From assembly GCA_964408805.1 (NCBI GenBank), contig CAYPAV010000001.1, positions 62,001 to 126,000 of the forward strand: a DNA stretch of 64,000 nucleotides, given 5' to 3'. Position numbers and translations under genes: made by a program. The notes beneath the pieces were generated by a model. The model saw only the letters and a list, made by a program, of their open reading frames with translations, was not told the origin of the DNA and made no database searches. Each line of letters begins with the position of its first letter. Position 1 is the first letter of the stretch. The stretch is from CAYPAV01 sp964408805. GTDB lineage: Bacteria > Pseudomonadota > Alphaproteobacteria > UBA8366. Of the stretch, positions 1 to 8,870 are shown in pieces.

Positions 1-84
1 CACGAGATGACCGGAGGAGCTGATCGGGAGAAATTCGGTCACGCCCTGCACCAAAGCAAGCACCAAGATGTGGTAGAGCGGCAC
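1..84 (-). CDS. uppP: Undecaprenyl-diphosphatase UppP (BacA), 5' fragment
   Basis: Only the first 28 codons are in the window; the gene runs off the left edge. It starts at GTG (84) with a GGGGA ribosome-binding site about six bases upstream. The translated end contains EFLPISSSGHLV, the conserved first active-site motif of the UppP/BacA family. That family comprises integral membrane phosphatases that recycle the lipid carrier for peptidoglycan and O-antigen synthesis. An in-frame GTG nine codons upstream is possible but has no ribosome-binding site. The family call is secure; everything after residue 28 is unseen. Confidence 0.85.
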   Translation of the reverse strand, partial: MPLYHILVLALVQGVTEFLPISSSGHLV

Positions 85-156
85 GAAAAATCCCCAGATA
101 TTGTGATCCACCCGATTATCTGGCTTATACCATCTCTGTTCGGGAAATACAGGACC

Positions 157-185
157 GTAATTAGTCCTTTTTCTGTACTAATTAC
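157..185. promoter_or_regulatory. 8-bp inverted repeat, possible operator
   Basis: GTAATTAG (157-164) and CTAATTAC (178-185) are perfect inverted copies separated by 13 bases. The centre-to-centre distance is 21 bp, two helical turns, as expected for a dimeric regulator. The left arm also overlaps a weak 5-bp stem followed by five Ts (AGGAC 151-155, GTCCT 164-168), so a transcript structure is the alternative reading. The regulator is unknown. Confidence 0.4.
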
Positions 186-320
186 AAATCTCGGGGCCGG
201 AGCTTCGGGCAAAACCACTCATTGCGCATGGTTATTAACATGTTTGGTCAGTGATATTGCCCTATTTGTCGGAATATGCTGGCCAGCCTGCCCTCGGTAG
301 CCTATAACATCGGAACTAGG

Positions 321-341
321 GGTTAGGTCACGTGGCTAACC
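321..341. promoter_or_regulatory. GGTTAG-N9-CTAACC inverted repeat
   Basis: GGTTAG (321-326) and CTAACC (336-341) are perfect inverted 6-mers flanking a spacer that contains the palindrome CACGTG (329-334). The element lies about 140 bases upstream of gltD and could be a regulator site. Function is inferred only from symmetry. Confidence 0.25.
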
Positions 342-478
342 GGCACACCGCTTTTCGTCGTTCCAAACGGCATCGCCGGGGCACCCGACTTCAACAAATC
401 GTCCCGCGCGGACAAATCGAACGCCGGCCAAGAGGTCGACGCAGGGGAGCGGCCCGACGGTCCAGGGCTTAAAAACGC

Positions 479-1921
479 ATGACGAACAAAATGCTGCAAT
501 TCGTCTCGCTGGAGCGGAAGATGCCGAGCAAGCGCGATGCCGAGGACCGGCGGCGCGACTTCGACGAAATCTATCGCGACTACGATCCGTCCGGCGCCGG
601 TGCCCAAGCCAGCCGCTGTTCGCAATGCGGAGTCCCCTTTTGCCAGATACACTGCCCGCTTCAGAACAATATTCCGGACTGGCTTCTGCTCACCGCGGAA
701 GGCCGGCTGGAGGAAGCCTACGAAGTATCCGCGGCGACCAACACCTTGCCCGAGATCTGCGGCCGGATCTGCCCGCAGGACCGGCTCTGTGAAGGCAATT
801 GCGTGATCGAACAAGCCGGGCACGGCACCGTGACGATCGGCTCGATCGAGACCTATATCACCGAGTCCGCCTTCGCCAACGGTTGGGTGCGGCCGATCAA
901 ACCGGCCCGGGAACTCGACCGCACGGTGGGGATCATTGGCGCCGGGCCGGGCGGCTTGGCGGCGGCGGAACGCTTGCGCCACCGGGGCTATGAAGTCCAT
1001 GTCTACGACCGTTATGATCGCATCGGCGGGCTGCTCGTCTACGGCATCCCGAATTTCAAGCTCGAAAAGGACGTGGTGACGCGCCGCGCCGATTGGCTGA
1101 TCGAGAGCGGCGTCCAATTCCATCTGAATTTCGAGATCGGCAGGGATGCGGATCTCGAGGAGTTGCGCCAGCGCCATGATTCGGTGCTCATCGCCACTGG
1201 CGTATACAAATCCCGCGATTTCCAAATGCCGGGTAGCGGCCTCGGCAACATCGTACAGGCGATCGACTATCTCACCGCCAGCAATCGCCAGGGCCTGGGC
1301 GACAAGGTTCCGGAATTCGACAGCGGCGCGTTGAACGCCAAGGGCAAGAACATCGTCGTCGTGGGCGGCGGCGATACCGCGATGGATTGCGTCCGCACCG
1401 CGATCCGACAAGGCGCCTCTTCGGTCAAATGCCTCTACCGCCGCGACCGCGTCAACATGCCGGGATCCCGCCGGGAGGTGCAGCACGCCGAGGAGGAAGG
1501 CGTCGATTTCGTCTGGCTGACGACACCGGAGGCCTTTCTTGGCGACGATATCGTGAGCGGCGTTCGGGTGCAGCGCATGCGCCTCGGCGTGCCCGATGCG
1601 AGCGGGCGCCAATCGCCGCAGCCGATCGACGGCGCCATCGATACGATCGACGCCGATCTGGTGATCAAGGCGCTCGGCTTCGATGCCGAGGATCTGCCGA
1701 CCCTGTTCGACGCGCCCGGCCTGCCGATCACGCGTTGGGGGACGATCCGGGTCGATTGGAAGACCATGATGACCGATCTCGACGGCGTCTACGCGGTCGG
1801 CGACATCGTTCGGGGCGCCTCGCTCGTGGTTTGGGCGATCCGGGACGGCCGCGACGCGGCGGACGCGATCCACGCCTATCTCGAGGATCGGGTCGAAACG
1901 TCAATACAGTTGGCGTCGTGA
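479..1921 (+). CDS. gltD: Glutamate synthase (NADPH) small subunit
   Basis: 480 residues. This is the FAD/NADPH-binding beta subunit of glutamate synthase, which passes electrons from NADPH to the large subunit for conversion of 2-oxoglutarate and glutamine to two glutamates. Two N-terminal cysteine clusters are visible (Cys47, 50, 55, 59 and Cys94, 98, 104, 108) and bind iron-sulfur clusters. A GAGPGG dinucleotide fold at 154-159 binds FAD, and a second GGG-type fold near residue 295 precedes the NADPH site. The ATG at 479 has no strong ribosome-binding site. gltB follows 19 bases downstream, so the small subunit comes first in the operon. Confidence 0.96.
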   Translation: MTNKMLQFVSLERKMPSKRDAEDRRRDFDEIYRDYDPSGAGAQASRCSQCGVPFCQIHCPLQNNIPDWLLLTAEGRLEEAYEVSAATNTLPEICGRICPQDRLCEGNCVIEQAGHGTVTIGSIETYITESAFANGWVRPIKPARELDRTVGIIGAGPGGLAAAERLRHRGYEVHVYDRYDRIGGLLVYGIPNFKLEKDVVTRRADWLIESGVQFHLNFEIGRDADLEELRQRHDSVLIATGVYKSRDFQMPGSGLGNIVQAIDYLTASNRQGLGDKVPEFDSGALNAKGKNIVVVGGGDTAMDCVRTAIRQGASSVKCLYRRDRVNMPGSRREVQHAEEEGVDFVWLTTPEAFLGDDIVSGVRVQRMRLGVPDASGRQSPQPIDGAIDTIDADLVIKALGFDAEDLPTLFDAPGLPITRWGTIRVDWKTMMTDLDGVYAVGDIVRGASLVVWAIRDGRDAADAIHAYLEDRVETSIQLAS

Positions 1922-1940
1922 CGCGGGAAGGGGAGTGGAG

Positions 1941-4900
1941 ATGAACCGAATGATCGAGAGATGGCGACAAAACGCGGCCCACCTCGAAGACACCCACGCC
2001 TACCGTCCCGTCGACGAGCATGATGCCTGCGGCGTCGGCCTGATCGCGGCGATCGACGGCAAGCCCAGTCGCGACGTCGTCCTGAAGGGAGTCGAGGCCT
2101 TGCGGTCGCTCTGGCACAGAGGGGCGGTCGACGCGGACGGCAAGACCGGCGACGGCGCCGGCATTCACCTGCAGATCCCGCACGATTTCTTCAAGGAACA
2201 CATCGAGCGCGGCGGCCACGACATCGGTCGAGGTCACCTGGCGGTCGGCATGGTGTTTCTGCCGCGGACCGATTTCGGCGCCCAGGAACGTTGCCGGACC
2301 ATCGTCGAATCCGAGATTCTCCGCTCCGGTCATCGGATCTACGGTTGGCGGCAGGTCCCGGTCAATGTCGACGTGATCGGTCTCAAGGCCAACGCCACGC
2401 GGCCCGAGATCGAACAGATCATGGTCGAGAACGTGGGCGACGTGCACGAACATCAGTTCGAACGGGACCTCTATGTCATCCGCAGGCGGATCGAGAAGCG
2501 AATCCTGTCCGAAAACATCGCCGATTTCTATATCTGCTCGCTGTCCTGCCGCTCGGTGATTTACAAGGGCCTGTTCCTGGCCGAGCAATTGACGGCGTTC
2601 TATCCCGACCTTCTTGACGATCGCTTCATCTCGAATTTCGCGATCTACCACCAGCGCTATTCGACGAACACCTTCCCGACCTGGCGGCTCGCCCAGCCCT
2701 TCCGGGTACTGGCCCACAACGGCGAAATCAACACGCTGCTCGGCAACGTCAATTGGATGGCAAGCCACGAGACCCGCCTGTCGGACACATCGCTCGGCGA
2801 ATATGTCGAGGACATCAAGCCGATCATCCAGGCCGGAAGTTCGGACTCGGCGGCACTCGACGCGGTCGCCGAACTGCTGGTCCGGACCGACCGCGAACTG
2901 CCCGAGGTCAAGTCGTTGATGATCCCGGAAGCCTGGGAAAATTCGAATACCGTGGCGGCAAGGCATCGCGATTTCTATGCCTATGCGAATTCGGTCATGG
3001 AGCCCTGGGACGGACCGGCCGCGATCGCCGCGTTCGGCGGCCGTTGGGCGCTCGCCGGAATGGACCGAAACGGGCTGCGCCCGATGCGCTACGTGATTAC
3101 AGGCGACGGCCTGTTGATCGTGGGCTCCGAGGCCGGCATGGTCCGGGTCGACGAGACCGCGGTGGTGGAAAAGGGCCGAGTCGGCCCGGGTGAAATGATC
3201 GCCGTCGATCTATTCGAGGGACGGTTCTGCCACGACCACGAGCTGAAGGATCGGGTCGCCGAGCTTCGCCCCTTCGATATGTGGCGCGACCGGATCACGG
3301 CGTTCGACGAAATTCTGCATCGCGACGTCGACGAGGGCGGCGGTTTGGAGCGGGAAGATTTCCGCCGCCGCGCCGCTGCGGTCGGCTGGACGATGGAGGA
3401 CATGGAAGTAATCCTCCACCCGATGGTGGAGGACGCCAAGGAGCCGACCGGATCGATGGGCGACGACACGCCGGTCGCCGTTCTCTCCAGCAAGTATCGC
3501 GGGCTACACCATTATTTCCGGCAGAACTTCAGCCAAGTGACCAACCCGCCGATCGATTCGCTTCGCGAGCAGCAGGTGATGAGCCTCACCACCCGGCTCG
3601 GCAATCTCGGCAACATTCTCGACGAGGACGAGCGCCAGCTTGACATCCTCCGGCTCGACTCGCCCGTTCTTCTGAACGGCGAGTTCGAAGCCCTGTGCGA
3701 ACATCTCGGCGAAAGCGCCTTCGAGATCGACTGTACCTTCCGTGCGGCGGATGGCGACACGGCGCTTGCCGACGCGATCGACAGGATACAGATCGAGGTC
3801 GAGGACGCGGTGCGCGGCGGCTGCACCTTCATTATCCTTTCCGATATGAATGTGGGGCCCGAACAGGCCGCGATTCCGATGATCCTGGCCACCGGCGCGG
3901 TCCACACTCACCTGGTCCGTAATCAACTGCGCACCTTTACGTCGCTCCTGACCCGCACCGCGGAATGTCTCGATGTGCATTATTTCGCGGTGCTGATCGG
4001 GGTCGGCGCGACCACCGTCAATGCCTATCTGGCGCAGGAGGCGATCGCCGATCGCCATCGCCGCGGCCTCTTCGGCGAGTTGGGCCTCCACGCGGCGGTG
4101 CGTCGCTACAAGACGTCGGTCGAACAGGGCCTGCTGAAGACCATCTCGAAAATGGGTATCGCGGTGATCAGCTCTTACCGCGGCGGATACAACTTCGAGG
4201 CAGTCGGGTTGTCGCGCACCCTGGCGGCCGAGTACTTCCCGGGCTTGCCGAGCCGGATATCGGGCATTGGTCTCATCGGCATCCAGCACAAGGTGATCGA
4301 GCAGCACGGCCGCGCCTTCGCAGGGGACTACGTGACCCTTCCCGTCGGCGGGTTCTATCGCTACCGCCGGGGCGGCGAGGCGCATTTCTGGGACGGCGAA
4401 TTGATCCACACCATGCAGGCCGCGGTCGAGAGCGATTCCTATGCGACCTACAAGAAATTCGCCGACGGCGTCTATCGGTTGCCGCCGACCAATTTGCGAG
4501 ATTTGCTGGATTTCGAACAGAAGTCGGAATCGGTCCGGATCGAGGAGGTCGAATCGATCACCGAGCTTCGCAAACATCTCGTGGCGCCGGGCATCTCACT
4601 CGGTGCGCTCAGCCCCGAGGCGCACGAAACCCTCTCGATCGCCATGAACCGGATCGGCTCGATGTCGGATTCCGGCGAGGGTGGCGAGGATCCGGCCCGC
4701 TACAAGCCGAAACCGAACGGCGACAACGCTTCAAGCGCCATCAAGCAGGTCGCGAGCGGCCGCTTCGGCGTCACGGCGGAATATCTCAACAACTGCCGCG
4801 AGCTTGAGATCAAGATCGCCCAGGGTGCCAAACCCGGCGAGGGCGGCCAACTGCCGGGCTTCAAGGTCACGGAGATGATCGCGCGCCTCCGGAATTCGAT

Positions 4901-6467
4901 CCCGGGCGTGACCCTGATCTCGCCGCCGCCGCACCACGATATCTATTCGATCGAGGATCTGGCGCAGCTAATCTACGACCTGAAGCAGATCAATCCGGAA
5001 GCCAAGGTTTGCGTCAAACTGGTCGCACGCACCGGGATCGGCACGATCGCCGCGGGCGTCGCCAAGGCCAATGCCGACGTCATCTTGATCTCGGGTCATT
5101 CCGGCGGCACCGGCGCCTCGCCGCAATCCTCGATCAAATACGCGGGAACGCCGTGGGAGATGGGTCTGTCCGAGGTCAATCAGGTGTTGACCATGAACGG
5201 TCTTCGCCACCGGGTGCGTCTCCGAGTCGATGGCGGCATCAAGACGGGACGCGACGTGGTCATGGCGGCTCTCTTGGGTGCCGAGGAGTTTGGCGTCGGC
5301 ACCGCCGCCCTTGTCGCGATGGGCTGCATCATGGTGCGGCAATGCCACTCCAATACTTGCCCGGTCGGCGTCTGCACACAGAACCCGGCGCTGCGCGACA
5401 AATTCATCGGCACGCCGGAGAAGGTGGTCAATCTGTTCAGCTTCATCGCCGAGGAGGTGCGCGAGATCCTGGCCTCGCTCGGGGCCCGCGGCCTGATCGA
5501 AATCGTCGGCCGGACGGATCTTTTGACCCAGGTCAGCCGGGGCGCCGCCCATCTCGACGACCTCGACCTCAACCCGATTCTGGCGCAGGCCGACGCGGGC
5601 GATCACGCCCGCTATTGCACGGTCGAGTACAATGAGGTGCCGGAGACCTTGGACGCCCAAATGATCAAGGACGCCGAAGCACTGTTCCGGGTCGGCGAGA
5701 AGATGCAGCTGCAATATAGCGTGCAAAACACCCAGCGCGCGATCGGCACCAAGCTCGCCTCCAAGATCACCCGTCAGTTCGGCATGCGGGGCCTGCAGCC
5801 CGGCCACGTCACCATTCGCTTGCGGGGTTCGGCCGGGCAGTCGCTTGGGGCCTGGGCGGTACAGGGCATGAAACTAGAGGTCTTCGGCGAGGCCAACGAT
5901 TATGTCGGCAAGGGCCTTTCCGGCGGCGCCATCGTCATTCGGCCGATGACCGCGAGCCCGCTCGCCTCGAACGAAAACACGATCGTCGGCAACACCGTGC
6001 TTTACGGCGCGACGGCGGGCGAATTCTTTGCCGCGGGTCAGGCCGGCGAGCGGTTCTGCGTCCGTAATTCGGGCGCCGTCACGGTGGTCGAAGGGTGTGG
6101 TTCGAATGGCTGCGAGTATATGACCGGCGGCACGGCCGTCATTCTGGGCGCGGTCGGCGACAATTTCGCCGCCGGCATGACCGGGGGTATGGCCTTTGTC
6201 TATGACGGCGACCGGGACTTCGATCACCGCGTCAATACCGATACCGTCATTTATCAGCGGATCGAGACGGAATTCTGGGAGACCCGCTGCTTCGAGCTGA
6301 TCAAACGACATGCCCTGGAGACCCAGTCGAAATGGGCCGAGCAGTTGATCGCCGATTGGGTCGTCGAGAAGGACAAGTTCTGGCAGATCGTCCCACTCGA
6401 GATGCTGGACCGGTTGGAGCAGCCGATCGCCCCCACCGAAGCGGTCGCCGACGGCGTCGCAGAATAG
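1941..6467 (+). CDS. gltB: Glutamate synthase (NADPH) large subunit
   Basis: About 1,508 residues, normal for bacterial GltB. The order is a class II glutamine amidotransferase domain, a central domain, an FMN-binding synthase domain and a C-terminal beta-helix (GXGXG) domain. The mature enzyme should begin at the cysteine of DACGVG (residue 30 from the ATG at 1941), the amidotransferase nucleophile exposed by propeptide removal. The 3Fe-4S cysteines are in CIMVRQCHSNTC. A GTG at 1935 is an alternative start; ATG 1941 is preferred, with GGGGAG just upstream. The stop is followed by an inverted repeat (6475-6490) with no T-tract. Confidence 0.96.
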   Translation: MNRMIERWRQNAAHLEDTHAYRPVDEHDACGVGLIAAIDGKPSRDVVLKGVEALRSLWHRGAVDADGKTGDGAGIHLQIPHDFFKEHIERGGHDIGRGHLAVGMVFLPRTDFGAQERCRTIVESEILRSGHRIYGWRQVPVNVDVIGLKANATRPEIEQIMVENVGDVHEHQFERDLYVIRRRIEKRILSENIADFYICSLSCRSVIYKGLFLAEQLTAFYPDLLDDRFISNFAIYHQRYSTNTFPTWRLAQPFRVLAHNGEINTLLGNVNWMASHETRLSDTSLGEYVEDIKPIIQAGSSDSAALDAVAELLVRTDRELPEVKSLMIPEAWENSNTVAARHRDFYAYANSVMEPWDGPAAIAAFGGRWALAGMDRNGLRPMRYVITGDGLLIVGSEAGMVRVDETAVVEKGRVGPGEMIAVDLFEGRFCHDHELKDRVAELRPFDMWRDRITAFDEILHRDVDEGGGLEREDFRRRAAAVGWTMEDMEVILHPMVEDAKEPTGSMGDDTPVAVLSSKYRGLHHYFRQNFSQVTNPPIDSLREQQVMSLTTRLGNLGNILDEDERQLDILRLDSPVLLNGEFEALCEHLGESAFEIDCTFRAADGDTALADAIDRIQIEVEDAVRGGCTFIILSDMNVGPEQAAIPMILATGAVHTHLVRNQLRTFTSLLTRTAECLDVHYFAVLIGVGATTVNAYLAQEAIADRHRRGLFGELGLHAAVRRYKTSVEQGLLKTISKMGIAVISSYRGGYNFEAVGLSRTLAAEYFPGLPSRISGIGLIGIQHKVIEQHGRAFAGDYVTLPVGGFYRYRRGGEAHFWDGELIHTMQAAVESDSYATYKKFADGVYRLPPTNLRDLLDFEQKSESVRIEEVESITELRKHLVAPGISLGALSPEAHETLSIAMNRIGSMSDSGEGGEDPARYKPKPNGDNASSAIKQVASGRFGVTAEYLNNCRELEIKIAQGAKPGEGGQLPGFKVTEMIARLRNSIPGVTLISPPPHHDIYSIEDLAQLIYDLKQINPEAKVCVKLVARTGIGTIAAGVAKANADVILISGHSGGTGASPQSSIKYAGTPWEMGLSEVNQVLTMNGLRHRVRLRVDGGIKTGRDVVMAALLGAEEFGVGTAALVAMGCIMVRQCHSNTCPVGVCTQNPALRDKFIGTPEKVVNLFSFIAEEVREILASLGARGLIEIVGRTDLLTQVSRGAAHLDDLDLNPILAQADAGDHARYCTVEYNEVPETLDAQMIKDAEALFRVGEKMQLQYSVQNTQRAIGTKLASKITRQFGMRGLQPGHVTIRLRGSAGQSLGAWAVQGMKLEVFGEANDYVGKGLSGGAIVIRPMTASPLASNENTIVGNTVLYGATAGEFFAAGQAGERFCVRNSGAVTVVEGCGSNGCEYMTGGTAVILGAVGDNFAAGMTGGMAFVYDGDRDFDHRVNTDTVIYQRIETEFWETRCFELIKRHALETQSKWAEQLIADWVVEKDKFWQIVPLEMLDRLEQPIAPTEAVADGVAE

Positions 6468-6473
6468 GGACCG

Positions 6474-6501
6474 TTGCGCCCAAGGGCGCAGGGTCTAATA
6501 T
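6474..6501 (+). promoter_or_regulatory. Sigma-70-type promoter for the GST gene, with palindrome
   Basis: TTGCGC (6474-6479), a 16-base spacer and TAATAT (6496-6501) form a good -35/-10 pair. The perfect inverted repeat TGCGCCC-AA-GGGCGCA (6475-6490) covers the -35 and most of the spacer and could be an operator. The predicted transcription start, about seven bases after the -10, falls at the ATG at 6509. Confidence 0.55.
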
Positions 6502-6508
6502 CGCGGGC

Positions 6509-7177
6509 ATGCGCACGGTCCACCATCTTTGGCTCTCGCCCTTCTGCCGCAAGGTTCGCATCGTTCTCGCTGAAAAGGATCTCGACTTCGAAATGGAGGT
6601 CGAGAAACTTTGGGAGCGCCGCGAATCCTTTCTCGCCTTGAACCCCGCAGGCGAAGTGCCGGTCCTGGTGGAGGACGACGGTCCGCCTCTCGCAGACGCA
6701 ACGGCGATCGTCGAATATCTCGACGAAACCCACCCCGATCCGCCCTTGCTTGGACGAAGTCCGGAAATTCGCGTCGAGGTTCGGCGCCTCGTCGCCTGGT
6801 TCGACCAGAAATTTCACGTCGAGGTTACCCGCAATCTCGTTGACGAAAAGATCATGAAGCGCTTTCTCGGTCTCGGCGAACCGAACAGCCAGGCGATTCG
6901 CGCCGGCAGCACCAACATTCACACCCATCTGCATTACATCGCCTATCTGACCGAGGAGCGGAGCTGGCTCGCCGGCAACGAGTTCTCGCTCGCCGACATC
7001 ACGGCGGCGGCGCATCTCTCCTGTGTCGATTATTTGGGCGATGTGCCGTGGAGCGATCACGAACCGGCGAAGGAATGGTATGCGCGAATAAAGTCGCGGC
7101 CGAGTTTCCGAGGTCTGCTGGCGGACCACATTCCGGGCTGCCCGCCGCCGCTCCATTACGCCGATCTCGACTTTTGA
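6509..7177 (+). CDS. Glutathione S-transferase family protein
   Basis: 222 residues with the two-domain GST layout. The N-terminal thioredoxin-like domain (about 1-80) has SPFCRKVR near residue 9, the redox/GSH-site position, and the typical NPAGEVPVL and DATAIVEYLDE segments that form the glutathione site. The all-helical C-terminal domain follows, with LADITAA near residue 165. Likely a cytosolic glutathione-conjugating or thiol-transfer enzyme; the substrate is unknown. The start at 6509 is chosen because homology begins there. It has no ribosome-binding site and sits at the predicted transcription start, suggesting a leaderless mRNA. Confidence 0.85.
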   Translation: MRTVHHLWLSPFCRKVRIVLAEKDLDFEMEVEKLWERRESFLALNPAGEVPVLVEDDGPPLADATAIVEYLDETHPDPPLLGRSPEIRVEVRRLVAWFDQKFHVEVTRNLVDEKIMKRFLGLGEPNSQAIRAGSTNIHTHLHYIAYLTEERSWLAGNEFSLADITAAAHLSCVDYLGDVPWSDHEPAKEWYARIKSRPSFRGLLADHIPGCPPPLHYADLDF

Positions 7178-7198
7178 GAGTGCGCGTCGGCGTTCGCG

Positions 7199-7954
7199 TC
7201 AATCGGATTTTACATCGAGTTTCTCGAGGTTCCGCCGCGCCGCCGCCGCCGCCGGTGTGCCGTCATGCAGGCGCAAGACCGAAAGCCAAGCCTGGCGCGC
7301 CCGCGCACCGTCGCCCGAGAGACGATGAACGATCCCGCTTTCCAGCAGCGCTTCCGGGTTGTTCGGCGAGAGCTCCAAGGCGCGGTCCAGGTCCTGGCGG
7401 GCCAACTCCAGCGCGTCGACGTAACGATAGGCGCTGGCCCGCAGCACCAGCGACTCAACGGCGCCCCGATCGATTTCCAGCGCCAGGTTCAAATCGTCGA
7501 TCGCCTCCCAATAACGTCCGCTTTCGGCCAGCACCATCGCCCGGTCGGTCAGCAGATCCGGATCCCTCGGCGCCAGCTTGAGCGCCACGGTTTGGGCCGC
7601 GTGGGCTCGCGCGATTTCACCCGCCTGATGCCAGGCCTGGGCCGACTGCGCCAATAGCTTCGCCCTGACCGCCGCCTCCGCGCGCAGCCCTTCGGCAAGC
7701 CTTTCCATGCGTTCCGCCGCTTCCCGATAATGCCCCCCGGTGAAGAGCGCCACCGCGGCGCAATGCTTGGCACCCGCTCCGCCGCCTCGATCGCCCCAGG
7801 CAAGCGCCGTCTCGAAAGCTTCCTCCGGTGCAATACGGGCAAGCCGCATGCAGGCGGTATACTCCTGCCCGCCCTTCAGAAATTGTGCGAGAACCGGCGG
7901 CGAAGCCGAGGTTCCGATAAAGGCGAGAACCAGAAGGGTCGCCAGAGGGCTCAC
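7199..7954 (-). CDS. Secreted tetratricopeptide-repeat protein
   Basis: 251 residues. The preferred start is GTG at 7954, preceded by GGGGAAA about six bases upstream. An upstream ATG at 7996 would overlap the divergent gene and put a basic extension before the signal peptide. Residues 2-25 form a signal peptide ending near VLAQ, so the protein is probably periplasmic. TPR-like helical repeats fill about 80-235. TPR proteins are scaffolds for protein contacts; the partner is unknown. It is divergent from the reductase gene starting at 8010. Confidence 0.7.
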   Translation of the reverse strand: MSPLATLLVLAFIGTSASPPVLAQFLKGGQEYTACMRLARIAPEEAFETALAWGDRGGGAGAKHCAAVALFTGGHYREAAERMERLAEGLRAEAAVRAKLLAQSAQAWHQAGEIARAHAAQTVALKLAPRDPDLLTDRAMVLAESGRYWEAIDDLNLALEIDRGAVESLVLRASAYRYVDALELARQDLDRALELSPNNPEALLESGIVHRLSGDGARARQAWLSVLRLHDGTPAAAAARRNLEKLDVKSD

Positions 7955-8009
7955 TTGTTTCCCCTTTCCCCTCTTCCTATAAATCGCGGCGATCATGCAG
8001 GGGTTCGAA

Positions 8010-8870
8010 ATGGCGGATAGACCACGGCTGTTTTGCTTCGGGCTTGGATACGCGGCCCGCCGGTTCGCCGCAACCCTCTCGGCCGAAGATTGGCGGATTG
8101 CAGGAACATCGCGCGAGGACCTGGCGGAGATTTCCGCGCTCGGCCACGAAGCCTATCCCTTCAACGGCGAGGCCCCGATGGCGGAGCCGGCGCGGGCGCT
8201 TGCCGGCACCACGCATCTCCTCGTCTCGGTCCCACCCGACGCCGAAGGCGACCCGGTACTGCGCCATCACCGGGCCGAAATCTCCTCCCTCCCCGACCTC
8301 GTCTGGATCGGCTATCTCTCGACCACTGGCGTATATGGCGATCGCGGCGGCGGCTGGGTCGACGAGACCTCCCACCGGCGGCCGTCAGGCACGCGGGGGC
8401 GGCGACGGGTAAAGGCAGAGGATGCCTGGCTGGCCCTATGGCGCCGCCGCGCCCTTCCCGTTCATGTCTTCCGGCTCGCAGGCATCTACGGCCCCGGCCG
8501 GAACGCACTGGAGACCGTTCGAGCGGGACAGGCGCGGCGCATCGTCAAGCCGGACCAGGTCTTTAGCCGCATTCATGTCGACGACATCGCGACGATCCTC
8601 TGTGCCTCGATCGCCCGGCCCAATCCGGGCGCGCGCTACAATCTGGCGGATGACGAGGCGGCGCCGCCACAGGACGTCATCGCCCATGCCGCGGCTCTGC
8701 TCGGAGTCGAACCGCCACCGGAAATCCCGTTCGACCAGGCCGACCTGTCGGAAATGGCGCGGAGCTTTTACGGTGAAAACAAGCGCGTTTCCAACCGACG
8801 GATCAAGGACGAGCTGGGTGTGAAACTGCGCTGGCCGAACTATCGCGCCGGCTTGGTGGGGTTTCTGTGA
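8010..8870 (+). CDS. NAD(P)-binding SDR-type epimerase/reductase (YeeZ-like)
   Basis: 286 residues. The N-terminus has a Rossmann dinucleotide fold (FGLGYAARRFA) and the body resembles extended SDR / NAD-dependent epimerase proteins of the YeeZ type, with a YLSTTGVYGD segment and a RLAGIYGPGRN segment typical of that family. The substrate is unknown. ATG 8010 is chosen over ATG 7995 because CAGGGG lies five to ten bases upstream of it. Its stop overlaps the GTG of the next gene by four bases (GTGA), so the two are likely translationally coupled. Confidence 0.75.
   Translation: MADRPRLFCFGLGYAARRFAATLSAEDWRIAGTSREDLAEISALGHEAYPFNGEAPMAEPARALAGTTHLLVSVPPDAEGDPVLRHHRAEISSLPDLVWIGYLSTTGVYGDRGGGWVDETSHRRPSGTRGRRRVKAEDAWLALWRRRALPVHVFRLAGIYGPGRNALETVRAGQARRIVKPDQVFSRIHVDDIATILCASIARPNPGARYNLADDEAAPPQDVIAHAAALLGVEPPPEIPFDQADLSEMARSFYGENKRVSNRRIKDELGVKLRWPNYRAGLVGFL

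Larger units (their letters stand above)
85..478. other. Divergent uppP/gltD intergenic region
   Basis: This 394-base stretch holds no convincing gene. An open frame on the plus strand across 7-300 overlaps uppP on the other strand and has no recognisable protein character. The AT-rich left part (about 120-290) is the likely promoter region for both directions. It contains two inverted repeats, listed separately. No clear sigma-70 promoter for gltD could be picked with confidence. Confidence 0.6.

Noticed and set aside
7..300. Open frame of 97 codons on the plus strand at the left edge
   Set aside because: It overlaps the start of uppP on the other strand, crosses the AT-rich promoter region and has no recognisable protein features.
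323..1873. Long minus-strand open frame opposite gltD
   Set aside because: It is the complement of gltD codons in GC-rich DNA; Arg/Ala/Asp-rich with no motif. The same holds for long frames opposite gltB (3504-4577), lepA (29433-30959) and nrdJ (48107-49609).
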